Shown one piece after another: positions 10,423 through 19,629 of a DNA stretch of 64,000 nucleotides; within the stretch, counting starts at the first letter, position 1, and each line of letters begins with the position of its first letter. Position numbers and translations under genes: made by a program. This stretch comes from Thauera sp. 2A1 (lineage in GTDB: Bacteria; Pseudomonadota; Gammaproteobacteria; Burkholderiales; Rhodocyclaceae): the NCBI RefSeq assembly GCF_009469595.2, contig NZ_SSXV01000003.1, positions 124,001-188,000 of the forward strand, written 5' to 3'. The notes below the pieces were generated by a model, which was not told where the DNA came from, did no database searches, and was given only the letters and a program-made list of their open reading frames with translations.

Positions 10423-11874
10423 ATGCCTGCTTCCGTTTCTCCAAGCAACACGATGCTCGGGCTCGCCCGGACGCTGTTCGCCTCCTCGGCGCAATCCGGC
10501 GCCAGGGACCTGCCGACGGACTCCACCGGAGTTTCGTTCTCGAGCACGCTGCAAGGCCGGCTCGACAACGCGCCGCCGGCCCGTGCGCCGGGCGCCCACC
10601 TCGATGGTGCAGGCCGCCCGCGCGATCCCGAGCGCCCGGCGGAGCGCGAACGCCCCGCCGAGGCTGATCGCTCCGCCGAGGCTGAGCGCCCCGCCGAGCC
10701 TGGACACCCCACCGAAACTGCGCGCAGCGACGCCGGGGGGAACGCGGATGACGGCAGCGCCGCCGGCGCCACCAGCAGCGCGCCCGCGGCAGCACGAGGC
10801 GGGCAAGGGGCTTCCGGGAGCGGGCAGGAACAAGACGCCGCGGCAGAGAAACTTGCCGAGGCGGGACTGGCCCGCGGCAAGCCGGCAAGGGGTGTCACGC
10901 TGGACACCGCAGCGGGCGTCGATACGGCTGCCGCAGCTCAAGCAATCAACGGCACCACGGACGCGCGGGCGCTTGCCGCACTCGTCAAGGCAGGTACGGC
11001 GGGCGAAAGGACGGTCTCCGGCGGCACCGACAAATCCAGCGACGCCGACTCCTCTGCCGCAATCGATGCCGGCCTGCCGGCAGATCTTGCCGCCCTGTTG
11101 CCCCAGCTTGCCGCTTCGAGAGCGGCGGATGGCGCGCCGAAGCCAGATCCGGCTGTGGATGACAGCCTCGGCAAATCGCTTCAGAATTCCGGCCTGCCGC
11201 CGAGAATGGGAGCAGGCACGCAGGGTCCCGACCGCGATGTCGCCGGGGCGCTGATGATGTTGCAGGCACGAGAGAGCGCTGCCGCCGTCGCGGCCGGCAA
11301 GCTTGCCGGCGGCCTGCAGCAGGACGTGGAAGCGACCGCATCGGTCTCGGGTGCGAACGCCACGGGCTCGGCACCTGCCAGCGGGCTGCCGCACCAGCTC
11401 AGCGAATTTGCGGCGATCCGCGGCCAGGCGATCGCAGCGCGGCCGCTCACGCCGCAACTGCCCGTCCACACGCCGGTCGGCCAGGAGGGCTGGGCAGAGG
11501 ACGTCGGCAACCGGGTGACGTGGATGCTGGGCCGCGCCGAAAGCAAAGCCGAGCTGGTGCTGACGCCACCCAACCTGGGCAAGCTCGAAGTCTCGATCAA
11601 CCTCAGCGGCGATCAGACCACGGCGCAGTTCATCGCCGCCAACCAGGCCGCGCGTGATGCGCTCGAGCAGGCCCTGCCGCGCCTGCGCGAGATGCTGGCC
11701 GGCGCAGGCATCAACCTGGGTGAAACGAGCGTGAGCACCTCGGGTGAGCAACAGGCCGGGCGCGACAATGGCGGCAGCGGGCGCCATCGCGGGCAAGGCG
11801 AGGGCACAGTGGGCGGTGGCGGAGCCACCGTCTGGTTGAGACAGCACGACGGGATGGTCGACACCTTCGTCTGA
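10423..11874 (+). CDS. fliK: FliK, flagellar hook-length control protein
   Basis: About 483 residues from the ATG at 10423, which has GAGG nearby. The first three quarters are low-complexity and Ala/Pro/Asp-rich, as usual for the molecular-ruler part of FliK. The conserved C-terminal domain is clear: LTPPNLGKLEVSINL and AARDALEQALPRLREML. This domain binds FlhB and switches export from hook to filament substrates. A short tandem repeat lies near residues 71-94. The C-terminal tail is Gly/Gln-rich. Confidence 0.9.
   Translation: MPASVSPSNTMLGLARTLFASSAQSGARDLPTDSTGVSFSSTLQGRLDNAPPARAPGAHLDGAGRPRDPERPAERERPAEADRSAEAERPAEPGHPTETARSDAGGNADDGSAAGATSSAPAAARGGQGASGSGQEQDAAAEKLAEAGLARGKPARGVTLDTAAGVDTAAAAQAINGTTDARALAALVKAGTAGERTVSGGTDKSSDADSSAAIDAGLPADLAALLPQLAASRAADGAPKPDPAVDDSLGKSLQNSGLPPRMGAGTQGPDRDVAGALMMLQARESAAAVAAGKLAGGLQQDVEATASVSGANATGSAPASGLPHQLSEFAAIRGQAIAARPLTPQLPVHTPVGQEGWAEDVGNRVTWMLGRAESKAELVLTPPNLGKLEVSINLSGDQTTAQFIAANQAARDALEQALPRLREMLAGAGINLGETSVSTSGEQQAGRDNGGSGRHRGQGEGTVGGGGATVWLRQHDGMVDTFV
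10633..10704 (+). repeat. Four 18-bp tandem repeats inside fliK
   Basis: Four in-frame 18-base units encode RPAERE, RPAEAD, RSAEAE and RPAEPG. Units at 10651, 10669 and 10687 differ by few bases; the first is more diverged. Copy number changes here would alter the disordered part of FliK in steps of six residues. Confidence 0.75.
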
Positions 11875-11885
11875 AGCGCTGGAAT

Positions 11886-11908
11886 TGGGGCGGCTCTGCC
11901 CCACTTTT
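11886..11908 (+). terminator. Possible weak terminator between fliK and fliL
   Basis: TGGGGC (11886-11891) pairs with GCCCCA (11898-11903) across a 6-base loop and is followed by CTTTTCC. It lies 12 bases after the fliK stop. The T-run is short, so read-through into fliL is likely. A -24/-12-like match overlapping it is too weak to accept. Confidence 0.45.
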
Positions 11909-11967
11909 CCACTCTTCGAAGGCGGCAACTCTCCCGGATAATGGAATCTGGAATCTAGGAGAACCGC

Positions 11968-12531
11968 ATGGCGAAGGCGCCAGCCAAACCGGACGCAGCC
12001 CCCGAAGCCGCCCCCAGGAAGAAGGGCAAGCTGCTGTTGATCGTCGTCATTGCCTTGCTGGTATTGCTGATCGCGGCAGCAGGGGTGGTGGTGCTGCTGT
12101 TGCTGAAGAAGGACAAGGGCGGCGACGACCACGCTGGCCCGGCTGCTGCGGCGGAAGCTGCGCCGCACTCGACGATCGATCTCAGCAAGCCGCCGACCTT
12201 CGTGCCGCTGGACCCCTTCACCGTCAATCTGCGACGCGACGAGGGCGACCACTACCTGCAGGCGGTCGTCGTTCTGCGCGTGGGCGACCCGAAGCTGGCC
12301 GAAAGCCTCAAGGCCTTCATGCCCGAAGTGCGCCACCGCATCAACCTGCTGTTGTCGTCCAAGCTGCCTTCAGAACTCGCCGACACCGTCGGCCGGGAAA
12401 AGCTTGCAGAAGACATCGCCAGCCAGGTAAACGAGGCGCTCGGCTTTCCGGCAAGCACGGATACGCGCGGGCGCACACGCTCGAACGGACCGGTGCAGGC
12501 CGTGCTTTTCAACTCCTTCATCATCCAGTGA
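11968..12531 (+). CDS. fliL: FliL, basal-body-associated membrane protein
   Basis: The 187-residue protein has a lysine-rich N terminus, one membrane segment (LLLIVVIALLVLLIAAAGVV, about residues 24-43) and the periplasmic FliL domain (FVPLDPFTVNLR). FliL surrounds stator units and supports torque and swarming. The ribosome site CTAGGAGAA is strong. It is followed 12 bases later by fliM. No clear dedicated promoter was found, although a hairpin separates it from fliK. Confidence 0.92.
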   Translation: MAKAPAKPDAAPEAAPRKKGKLLLIVVIALLVLLIAAAGVVVLLLLKKDKGGDDHAGPAAAAEAAPHSTIDLSKPPTFVPLDPFTVNLRRDEGDHYLQAVVVLRVGDPKLAESLKAFMPEVRHRINLLLSSKLPSELADTVGREKLAEDIASQVNEALGFPASTDTRGRTRSNGPVQAVLFNSFIIQ

Positions 12532-12543
12532 CGGATCGCCGCC

Positions 12544-13554
12544 ATGTCTTCGGACTTTCTTTCCCAGGAGGAGGTTGACGCGCTGTTGCGGGGCGTCACC
12601 GGGGAGTCCGACGAACCTGCGGACGATCTCGCCGACCAGAGCGGGGTCAGGCCCTACAACCTCGCCACCCAGGAACGCATCGTGCGTGGGCGCATGCCCA
12701 CGATGGAGCTGATCAACGAGCGTTTCGCGCGCTACCTGCGCATCGGCATGTTCAACTACATGCACCGCAACGCCGAGGTCTCGGTCGGTCCGATCAAGGT
12801 GCAGAAGTACGCGGAGTTCATCCGCAACCTGGTGGTGCCGACCAACCTCAACCTGGTGCTGGGCAAGCCACTGCGCGGCACCGGCCTGGTGGTGTTCGAC
12901 CCGAACCTGGTGTTCCTGGTGGTCGACAACATGTTCGGCGGCGACGGCCGCTTCCACACGCGGGTCGAGGGGCGGGATTTCACCCCCACCGAGCAGCGCA
13001 TCATCAAGGCCATGCTCGACGTGGTGTTCGCCGAATATGCACGTGCCTGGGCGCCGGTGTTCAAGCTCGAGCTGGAGTACGTCCGCTCCGAGATGAATTC
13101 CCAGTTCGCCAACATCGCCACGCCGTCCGAAGTCGTCGTGGCGACCACCTTCTCGCTCGATTTCGGCGGCGCGCAGGCGGACATGCACGTGTGCTTCCCC
13201 TACTCGATGCTGGAGCCGATCCGCGACGTGCTCTACTCGACGATGCAGAGCGACCACCTCACCCAGGACAAACGCTGGATCCGCCTGCTTTCTCGCCAGT
13301 TGCAGACAGCCGACGTGGAACTGGTGTGCAACTTCGGCACCGCGCCGGTGACGCTGCGCGACATCGTCGACATGCGCGTCGGCGACATGATCCCGCTCAA
13401 CGTCCCTGAACTGCTGACGGCTGCAGTGGATGGCGTACCGGTGTTCGAGGGCAGGCAGGGCACGAAGAACGGGCACTACGCGCTGAAGGTCGAGCGCTTC
13501 GTCAGTGCGAACGAGAACGACGCCGTACAGCTTCCCGGAGGCCAGAATGGCTGA
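12544..13554 (+). CDS. fliM: FliM, flagellar motor switch protein
   Basis: The 336-residue protein has the N-terminal CheY-binding motif FLSQEEVDALLRGV, the middle GG-type domain (MFGGDGRFHTRVEGRDFTPTE) and a SpoA/FliN-like C-terminal domain. FliM builds the C ring and receives CheY-P. The start codon follows a purine-poor leader, but the family start is unambiguous. It overlaps fliN by 8 bases. No che genes occur in this window. Confidence 0.96.
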   Translation: MSSDFLSQEEVDALLRGVTGESDEPADDLADQSGVRPYNLATQERIVRGRMPTMELINERFARYLRIGMFNYMHRNAEVSVGPIKVQKYAEFIRNLVVPTNLNLVLGKPLRGTGLVVFDPNLVFLVVDNMFGGDGRFHTRVEGRDFTPTEQRIIKAMLDVVFAEYARAWAPVFKLELEYVRSEMNSQFANIATPSEVVVATTFSLDFGGAQADMHVCFPYSMLEPIRDVLYSTMQSDHLTQDKRWIRLLSRQLQTADVELVCNFGTAPVTLRDIVDMRVGDMIPLNVPELLTAAVDGVPVFEGRQGTKNGHYALKVERFVSANENDAVQLPGGQNG

Positions 13555-14014
13555 CGACAACCAGATTACCGACGACGACTGGGCTGCCGCGATGCAGGAG
13601 CAGGCCTCGGCTGAGGCCGGCTTGGGCGACGACGCCGCGCGCGTGGCTGCCGAACTTGCCGCCGCTGCCATGGACAACTCGCCCTACCAGGCGCGCCCGG
13701 CCAGCCAGATCTTCGAGGACTTCGGCGCCACCGGCACCAAGCCGAGCTCGCTGAACGACTTCGACATGATCCTGGACATCCCGGTGCAGATCACCGTCGA
13801 GCTCGGCCGCACCAAGCTGTCGATCCGAAACCTGCTGCAACTGGCGCACGGCTCGGTCGTCGAACTCGACGGGCTCGCCGGCGAACCGATGGATGTGCTG
13901 GTGAACGGCACGCTGATCGCCCAGGGCGAGGTGGTGGTGGTGAACGACAAGTTCGGCATCCGCCTGACCGACATCATCAGCCCCGCCGAACGCATGCGGA
14001 AGATCCGCCACTGA
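13547..14014 (+). CDS. fliN: FliN, flagellar motor switch protein
   Basis: About 155 residues from the ATG at 13547, which has GGAGGCC just upstream. A polar acidic N-terminal region precedes the SpoA domain (MILDIPVQITVELGRT, then VNDKFGIRLTDIISPAERM). FliN completes the C ring and helps dock the FliH-FliI complex. It overlaps fliM at its start and the fliO ATG at its stop (TGATG). Confidence 0.95.
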   Translation: MADDNQITDDDWAAAMQEQASAEAGLGDDAARVAAELAAAAMDNSPYQARPASQIFEDFGATGTKPSSLNDFDMILDIPVQITVELGRTKLSIRNLLQLAHGSVVELDGLAGEPMDVLVNGTLIAQGEVVVVNDKFGIRLTDIISPAERMRKIRH

Positions 14015-14529
14015 TGCGCTGCCTTGCGGCCGGGCGCCATCGCGCCCTCGACCCGTTGCACGACGTGCCGGCCTCACGTTCCCAGCCGGCCTTCGCGGCC
14101 GTCACGGCCCTCTTCCTGCTGTCGGCGGCATCGCCGCTGCACGCCGCCGAAACCGCCGCCGCAGCCTCCCCGCCCGGGCCGGATCTCGCCGTCGGCCTCG
14201 GCCAGATGGCCTTCGGTCTGGCCGTGGTCATCGCCCTGCTGTTCGCCAGCCTGTGGGTGATCCGGCGGCTGTCGGCGCCGCGTGGCTCGGCCGCGTCGGC
14301 GCTGAAGGTGCTGGGCGCGGTGGCGGTCGGCCCGCGCGAGCGCGTGGTGCTGGTCGGCCTGGGCGACACGGTGCTGGTGCTCGGCGTGGCGCCGGGCCAG
14401 GTGAGGACCTTGCATGTGCTGCCGGCGGACGAACTGCCCACCCTCGCCGGCGGCACCGCCGCGGCGGTCAGCATGAAGGATTTCCCCGCGTGGCTGCGAC
14501 AGGCAATGGAGCGCCGCCATGAGCCCTGA
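14014..14529 (+). CDS. fliO: FliO, flagellar export gate assembly protein
   Basis: The 171-residue protein has a hydrophobic N-terminal stretch (about residues 29-45) and a membrane segment near residues 66-85 followed by a basic cytoplasmic domain with [20 protein letters not shown], the FliO hallmark. FliO acts as a chaperone for FliP ring assembly. The first 28 residues are poorly conserved in kind, so a later start cannot be excluded. It overlaps fliP by 11 bases. Confidence 0.88.
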   Translation: MRCLAAGRHRALDPLHDVPASRSQPAFAAVTALFLLSAASPLHAAETAAAASPPGPDLAVGLGQMAFGLAVVIALLFASLWVIRRLSAPRGSAASALKVLGAVAVGPRERVVLVGLGDTVLVLGVAPGQVRTLHVLPADELPTLAGGTAAAVSMKDFPAWLRQAMERRHEP

Positions 14530-15301
14530 GTCGGCGTCCCGCCCTGCGCCGCGCGCGCGGGCTGCTTTCGCACGCGGCGCGACCGCGCTGGCGCTGTTGC
14601 TCACTCCGCTTCTGGCCGCTGCGCAAGCCCTGCCGACGCTGACCGCGATGCCGGCGGCCGGCGGCGGCACCACCTACAGCCTCACCATCCAGACGCTGGT
14701 GCTGATGACGCTGCTCAGCTTCATCCCGGCGATGGTGCTGATGATGACCAGCTTCACCCGCATCGTCATCGTCTTCGGCCTGCTGCGCCAGGCCATCGGC
14801 ACGCAGACAGCACCGCCCAACCAGGTGCTGGTGGGCCTGGCGCTGTTCCTCAGCTTCTTCATCATGGCGCCGGTGGCCGAGAAGGTTTACCAGGATGCCT
14901 ACCTGCCGATGTCGCAGGGCTCGATACAGTTCGAGGAGGCGCTGCAGCGCGCCTCGGTGCCGATGAAGGCCTTCATGCTGAAGCAGGTGCGCGAGCCCGA
15001 CCTGTCGCTGTTCTCGGGGCTCGCCAAGCTGCCGCCGGTGGAGAAGGCCGAGGATCTGCCGATGCGCGTCGTCATCCCGGCCTTCGTCACTTCCGAGCTC
15101 AAGACCGCCTTCCAGATCGGCTTCATCGTGTTCATTCCTTTCATCATCATCGACATGGTCGTCGCCTCGGTGCTGATGTCGATGGGCATGATGATGATGT
15201 CGCCGGTCATCGTGTCGCTGCCGTTCAAGATCATGCTGTTCGTGCTGGTCGACGGCTGGACGCTGCTGATCGGCTCGCTGGTGCAGAGCTTCGCCGTGTA
15301 G
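14519..15301 (+). CDS. fliP: FliP, flagellar type III export gate protein
   Basis: The 260-residue protein has an N-terminal signal-like segment, as known for FliP, and four membrane segments. The signature [18 protein letters not shown] and [16 protein letters not shown] are clear. FliP forms the core of the export gate with FliQ and FliR. The N terminus overlaps fliO. Confidence 0.96.
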   Translation: MSPESASRPAPRARAAFARGATALALLLTPLLAAAQALPTLTAMPAAGGGTTYSLTIQTLVLMTLLSFIPAMVLMMTSFTRIVIVFGLLRQAIGTQTAPPNQVLVGLALFLSFFIMAPVAEKVYQDAYLPMSQGSIQFEEALQRASVPMKAFMLKQVREPDLSLFSGLAKLPPVEKAEDLPMRVVIPAFVTSELKTAFQIGFIVFIPFIIIDMVVASVLMSMGMMMMSPVIVSLPFKIMLFVLVDGWTLLIGSLVQSFAV

Positions 15302-15320
15302 GCGCCGAGGAGACAGGATC

Positions 15321-15590
15321 ATGACCCCCACCGCCGTCGTCGAGCTGGGCCGCCAGGCGATCGAGATCACGCTGCTGGTGTCGGCGCCGCTGTTCATCGC
15401 CGCGCTGGTCACCGGCCTGGTGGTGAGCATCTTCCAGGCCGCGACGCAGATCAACGAAATGACCTTGTCGTTCGTGCCGAAGATCGTGGTGATGTTCGTC
15501 ACCCTCGTGGTGGCGGGCCCGTGGATGATCACCACGCTGACCGACTTCATGCGCCGGCTGTTCGAATCCATTCCGGCGATGATCGGCTGA
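15321..15590 (+). CDS. fliQ: FliQ, flagellar export gate protein
   Basis: The 89-residue, two-helix membrane protein carries the FliQ motif FQAATQINEMTLSFVPKI. Four copies wrap the FliP5R1 core in known structures. It follows fliP by 19 bases with GAGGAGACAGG as ribosome site. Confidence 0.95.
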   Translation: MTPTAVVELGRQAIEITLLVSAPLFIAALVTGLVVSIFQAATQINEMTLSFVPKIVVMFVTLVVAGPWMITTLTDFMRRLFESIPAMIG

Positions 15591-15625
15591 AGCCGGCGCC
15601 CGCCGCCTGCCGCCCGCTCCCCGCC

Positions 15626-16429
15626 ATGCTCAGCGTCACCGCCGCCCAGCTCGACGCCTGGCTCGCCGCGCTGATGTTCCCGCTGGCGCGTCTGCTGGGG
15701 CTGTTCTCGTCGGCGCCGGTGTTCTCCAACCGCGGCGTGACGATGCGCGTGCGACTGGCGATCGGCATCGCCGTGGCGATCGCGTTGCTGCCGGCGATGC
15801 CGCCGATGCCTGCAGTGCCGCCGGCCTCCGGGCTGGGACTGGCGATCTTCGTGCAGCAGATCTTCATCGGCATCGCCATCGGCTTCATGATGCGCATCGT
15901 GTTCGCCGCGGTGGATCTGGCCGGCGCGCTGATCGGCATGCAGATGGGCCTGTCCTTCGCGCTGTTCTTCGACCCGGAAGCGGGCGGCCAGACGGCGGTG
16001 ATGTCCGATTTCCTCGGCCTCGTCACCCTGCTGCTGTTCCTGTCGATGAACGGGCATCTGCTGCTGATCGACGCCACGGTGAAGAGCTTCGAGTGGCTGC
16101 CAGTGGGGGTCGAGCCGGTGCGGGCGCTCGGCTGGGGCTACATCGCGCGGGCCGGCGCAACGGTGTTCGCAGCCGGGCTGCTGCTGTCGCTGCCGGTGGT
16201 GGCGGTGCTGCTGGTGGCCAACATCGCGCTCGGCGTGCTGACGCGCGCGGCACCGCAGCTCAACCTTTTCGCCGTCGGCTTCCCGATCACGATGACGGCG
16301 GGCTTCATCGGCCTGATGCTGATCTTTGCCAACTTCGCGCCGGTGCTGCAGAGCCTGTTCGAGCGCGGCATGGATACCATCGCGCTGATGCTGGAAGCGC
16401 TGGCGCCGCTCCCCGCCGCGCCCCCCTGA
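15626..16429 (+). CDS. fliR: FliR, flagellar export gate protein
   Basis: The 267-residue protein starts at ATG 15626 (MLSVTAAQLDAWLAALM), the normal FliR opening; the frame is open further upstream but lies over fliQ. Several membrane segments and the motif MQMGLSFALFFDPEAGGQ are present. FliR completes the export gate core. Its stop codon directly abuts the stop codon of the convergent lipoprotein gene (TGATCA at 16427-16432). Confidence 0.94.
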   Translation: MLSVTAAQLDAWLAALMFPLARLLGLFSSAPVFSNRGVTMRVRLAIGIAVAIALLPAMPPMPAVPPASGLGLAIFVQQIFIGIAIGFMMRIVFAAVDLAGALIGMQMGLSFALFFDPEAGGQTAVMSDFLGLVTLLLFLSMNGHLLLIDATVKSFEWLPVGVEPVRALGWGYIARAGATVFAAGLLLSLPVVAVLLVANIALGVLTRAAPQLNLFAVGFPITMTAGFIGLMLIFANFAPVLQSLFERGMDTIALMLEALAPLPAAPP

Positions 16430-16942
16430 TCAGAGCTGCGGGAACTGCCGCGACCGCACCAGGCGAACCTCGCCGCTCGCGATACGACGTGCGAAGGGCC
16501 GGGTAGCCTCCATGCCTTCCTCGTAGCGCAGCACGTCGTAGCCGGCAAAACCGCCCGCCTCCACCATGCGTTGTGCATTGCGCAGGAAGATCTGCCGCGC
16601 CTCGCCCTCGCCGCCGGTGATGAGGGATTTCATGCGCAAGTCCATACGTACCCGGTCGTCGCCGGCGCGGCTGACGTCGATGCTCCAGGTCGGCGCCAGC
16701 GGATCGTAGATGGCGTAGGCGACGAGCGCCCCGGCAATGTATTCGGGCTTGAGGTAGGACAGCTTGCTGGCCATCAGCAGCCCGCCGGCGATGCCTGCCA
16801 CCGTGCCGCCGGAGGCGGCGACTTCGTCGGCGGTCACGCCGGCAAAGGTCGCCTGGCCGTTCGGCGTGGTCGAGCATGCCGCGGCCGCGAGCGCAACGCC
16901 CAGCGCAAGGCACAACGGACCAATCCGCATCGACATCGTCAT
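16430..16942 (-). CDS. Predicted lipoprotein downstream of flgL, family not recognised
   Basis: A protein of about 170 residues with a signal sequence ending in a lipobox-like ALAAAAC, so it is probably lipidated and exported. A glycine-rich segment (GGTVAGIAGGLLMA) and a hydrophobic stretch follow; the C-terminal half is mixed alpha/beta in appearance. I do not recognise the family. Its start (ATG 16942; alternatives 16936 and 16930) lies within a few bases of the flgL stop, so it is probably the last gene of the flgKL transcript. It could be a small envelope or basal-body-associated protein, which is inference from position only. Confidence 0.7.
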   Translation of the reverse strand: MTMSMRIGPLCLALGVALAAAACSTTPNGQATFAGVTADEVAASGGTVAGIAGGLLMASKLSYLKPEYIAGALVAYAIYDPLAPTWSIDVSRAGDDRVRMDLRMKSLITGGEGEARQIFLRNAQRMVEAGGFAGYDVLRYEEGMEATRPFARRIASGEVRLVRSRQFPQL

Positions 16943-16944
16943 GC

Positions 16945-17847
16945 TCAATTGAGGTAGTTGAAAAGAGACAGCCCGGTGATCTTCAGGAACGACTGCTGCG
17001 CCGCCTGCAGGATGGTCTGCTGCTGGCTCAGACGCGAAAGCGCCTCGTTGTAGTCGAGATCCTGCAGGTTGGACAGGGTCGTCGCGTACTGCAGGTCCAG
17101 GTCGCTGCCGATCGTGCCGAGCTGGTCGATCTCGACCTGCTGCGAGCCGATCTGCGCCTGCGCACTCAGTACCCTGTCGAAATTGCGGTCGATGCCATCG
17201 AGCGCGGTCGTGACCGCTGTCGACACGCCCGATGCCGGCCCCTCGAGCGCGTGGATGAAGGTGGACAGCGTGGCGAACACGCCGGAATCGTCGCTGCCGA
17301 AGACCTGCTGCCCGGCGAACGTGGTGGGCATGAAACGCGACGAGGAGACCTGCATCGTGCGCGAGCCCTGGTCGCCCTGGTAGCTGACGCCCGCGTCCGG
17401 ATTGCCGCTGAAGGCCGGATCCCGCGACTGGTAGCCGGCGAACAGGTAGTCGCCGTTGGCGTCACGGGTGTTGGCGATGGCCAGCATCGCGTCGAACTGC
17501 GCCCGCAGGTCGGTGGCGATGGCACGGCGGTCGCTGTCTGACAATACCGGATTGCCGGCCTCCAGCACACGGTCGCGCGCGTACTGCAGGATGTCGCCGG
17601 CGCCGGTCAGTTGTCCGTCCACCAGCTTGAGCGCATCTCCGGCGTAGCCCTGGTTGCGCGTGAACTGCGCATTCACGCTGCGCGACTGGGTGACGTCGAG
17701 CGCCTGCGCAGAGGCCACGGGGTCGTCCGCAGGCGTGAGCACCTTGCGCCCGGTCGCGATCTGCTGCGCGGTGTAGAGCAAGGAGGCGGACTGCTGCTGC
17801 AGCGCGCCCACGCTCTGTTCGTAGATCATGTTGGTCGAGATGCGCAT
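16945..17847 (-). CDS. flgL: FlgL, hook-filament junction protein 2
   Basis: The 300-residue protein has the flagellin-like N terminus MRISTNMIYEQSVGALQQQ and ATGRKVLTPADDPVASA, and a helical C terminus for the D0 domain. FlgL caps the FlgK junction and starts the filament. It follows flgK by 15 bases and shares the sigma-54 promoter at 19630-19645. It is an export substrate of the late class and a client of FlgN. Confidence 0.93.
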   Translation of the reverse strand: MRISTNMIYEQSVGALQQQSASLLYTAQQIATGRKVLTPADDPVASAQALDVTQSRSVNAQFTRNQGYAGDALKLVDGQLTGAGDILQYARDRVLEAGNPVLSDSDRRAIATDLRAQFDAMLAIANTRDANGDYLFAGYQSRDPAFSGNPDAGVSYQGDQGSRTMQVSSSRFMPTTFAGQQVFGSDDSGVFATLSTFIHALEGPASGVSTAVTTALDGIDRNFDRVLSAQAQIGSQQVEIDQLGTIGSDLDLQYATTLSNLQDLDYNEALSRLSQQQTILQAAQQSFLKITGLSLFNYLN

Positions 17848-17862
17848 GATGCGCTCCTGCTA

Positions 17863-19593
17863 TCAGCGGCCGATCGCCAGCATGGTATCGAAAAGCGTCT
17901 GGGCAACCGACATGACCCGCGCCGACGCCTGGTAGGCCTGCTGGAAGCGGACGAGGTTGGCGGCCTCCTCATCCAGGTTCACCCCCGACACCGAGTCACG
18001 CGTGGCCTTGGCCTGTGCCAGCAGCGCATCCTGCGCCTTCTCCCCGGTCTGCACTTCGCGCGCCTTGTTGCCCACCTTGCCGACGAGCTGCGCGTAGGCG
18101 TTGTTCAGCGTCGCAGTGGGCGTGCCGCTGGCGTCGTTGAACATCAGCTTGGTGGTCTGCAGGGCACCCAGGAGCACAGCGTTGCGGTTATCGGCAACGC
18201 CGCCGGCGTTGTCGGCGAGCGCGAAGCTGTCCGACACATTGGTACTTGCATTTACGTCAGGAATGCCGGAGATCTTGAATGACAACGAGACTCCGCCCGG
18301 GCCGGTCACATTCACCACCTTGCCCGAACCTCCATCGGTCGCCGGGTCGTAAGCGAAGGATGTGGGAGAGTATCCGGCGGCGGCACCCGAGATTTCGAAA
18401 AGTTTGCTCGCCTTGTTGAACGTGTAGGTCAGCGACGGGAAGCTCAACGCGGTGCCTGCCGCAGCCGACGAAACGCCGGTCAAGCGCACATCGCTGATTC
18501 GCATCGACCCGACATTGCCCGGCGGCGTGCTGCCGAGCACCGCGCCTGCCGCGGCGACGAGCGTCGGGTCGCTGATGGCCATCGCGATCCGGCCGCCACT
18601 GTCGAAGGTGAAGAAGTCTCGGCCGAGCTTGCCGTCCAGATCCAGGCCGAGGCGATGCTGCGCGTTGAAAGCGTTGGCAAGCGAGGTGGCGATGTCGCTG
18701 AGGCTACCTTGCGCAGAAACCAGCGCCTCACGCCTGAACGCAAGCAGGCCGCCCAGGCTGCCGCCGGTCAGCAGGCTTTCGGAAAGCGGCGAAGCGGAAC
18801 CATCACGGCCGATCAGCGTGATGCCGACCCCGCCGCCTTCGCCGGCGCCCGGCGCGGTGCCAAGCTGCGCGGCGTCGTTGCCCAGGACCAGGCGCTGCCC
18901 GCTGCCGATGAAGACCGAGATCGAGCCGTCGTCCTGCGGCAACGTGGTGGCGCGCACGAGCTGGTTCAGCCCCGTCACTGCCTTGTCGCGCAGGTCGTAC
19001 AGGTCATTGGCCGTGGCGCCGCCACTGGTGGCGCGCGAGTCGAGGATGCGCTGGTTCAGCTCCGCGATCTGGCGGGCGTAGCTGTTGATGCTGCTGACCG
19101 TCGCATCGATGTCGGCATCCACACCCCGGCTGATCTCGTCAAGCCGCCCACCGAGCGACTGGAAGCGCGCGACCAGGGATTCGCCGGTCGACAGCAGCGC
19201 CTGACGCGAGGCGATGTTCGTCGGGTTCGCCGACACGTCCTGCGCGGCGGCGAAGAAATCGGCCATCGCCGGCGCCAGGCCGACCGATGGATCGCCGAGC
19301 AGGTTGTCCACCTGGCTGACCTGCTGGCTGTAGGCCGCGTACTCGGCGCGGCGGTTGTCGTTGAGCATGACCTGGCCTTCCAGGTACTGGCTGTAGGAGC
19401 GCTGCACGGAATCCACCTCCGTGCCCTGGCCGAAGAAGGAACCACCCCTGAGCAAGGGCTCCGCGTTGCTCTGCTGCACCGTCTGCCGGTGATAGCCGGG
19501 CGTGGCCGCATTGCTGATGTTGTGCGATGTGGTGGTGAGCTGCGCCTGGGCGGCGTAGAGACCGGTCAGTCCGATGTTCAGCAGGCTCGACAT
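17863..19593 (-). CDS. flgK: FlgK, hook-filament junction protein 1
   Basis: The 576-residue protein has the rod/hook-type N terminus (LNIGLTGLYAAQAQLTTTSHNI) and the C-terminal NLVRFQQAYQASARVM, which form the paired D0 helices. The central part is the variable surface domain. FlgK joins hook to filament and is chaperoned by FlgN. It lies 78 bases after flgJ with its own sigma-54 promoter in that gap. Confidence 0.94.
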   Translation of the reverse strand: MSSLLNIGLTGLYAAQAQLTTTSHNISNAATPGYHRQTVQQSNAEPLLRGGSFFGQGTEVDSVQRSYSQYLEGQVMLNDNRRAEYAAYSQQVSQVDNLLGDPSVGLAPAMADFFAAAQDVSANPTNIASRQALLSTGESLVARFQSLGGRLDEISRGVDADIDATVSSINSYARQIAELNQRILDSRATSGGATANDLYDLRDKAVTGLNQLVRATTLPQDDGSISVFIGSGQRLVLGNDAAQLGTAPGAGEGGGVGITLIGRDGSASPLSESLLTGGSLGGLLAFRREALVSAQGSLSDIATSLANAFNAQHRLGLDLDGKLGRDFFTFDSGGRIAMAISDPTLVAAAGAVLGSTPPGNVGSMRISDVRLTGVSSAAAGTALSFPSLTYTFNKASKLFEISGAAAGYSPTSFAYDPATDGGSGKVVNVTGPGGVSLSFKISGIPDVNASTNVSDSFALADNAGGVADNRNAVLLGALQTTKLMFNDASGTPTATLNNAYAQLVGKVGNKAREVQTGEKAQDALLAQAKATRDSVSGVNLDEEAANLVRFQQAYQASARVMSVAQTLFDTMLAIGR

Positions 19594-19629
19594 GGCAATG
19601 TTCCTGATACGCGAAGTCAGGCAACAATC

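Noticed and set aside
11880..11895. GG-N10-GC match (TGGAATTGGGGCGGCT) before fliL
   Set aside because: Only the spacing and core dinucleotides fit. It coincides with the fliK-fliL hairpin and misses the CA and TT consensus bases.
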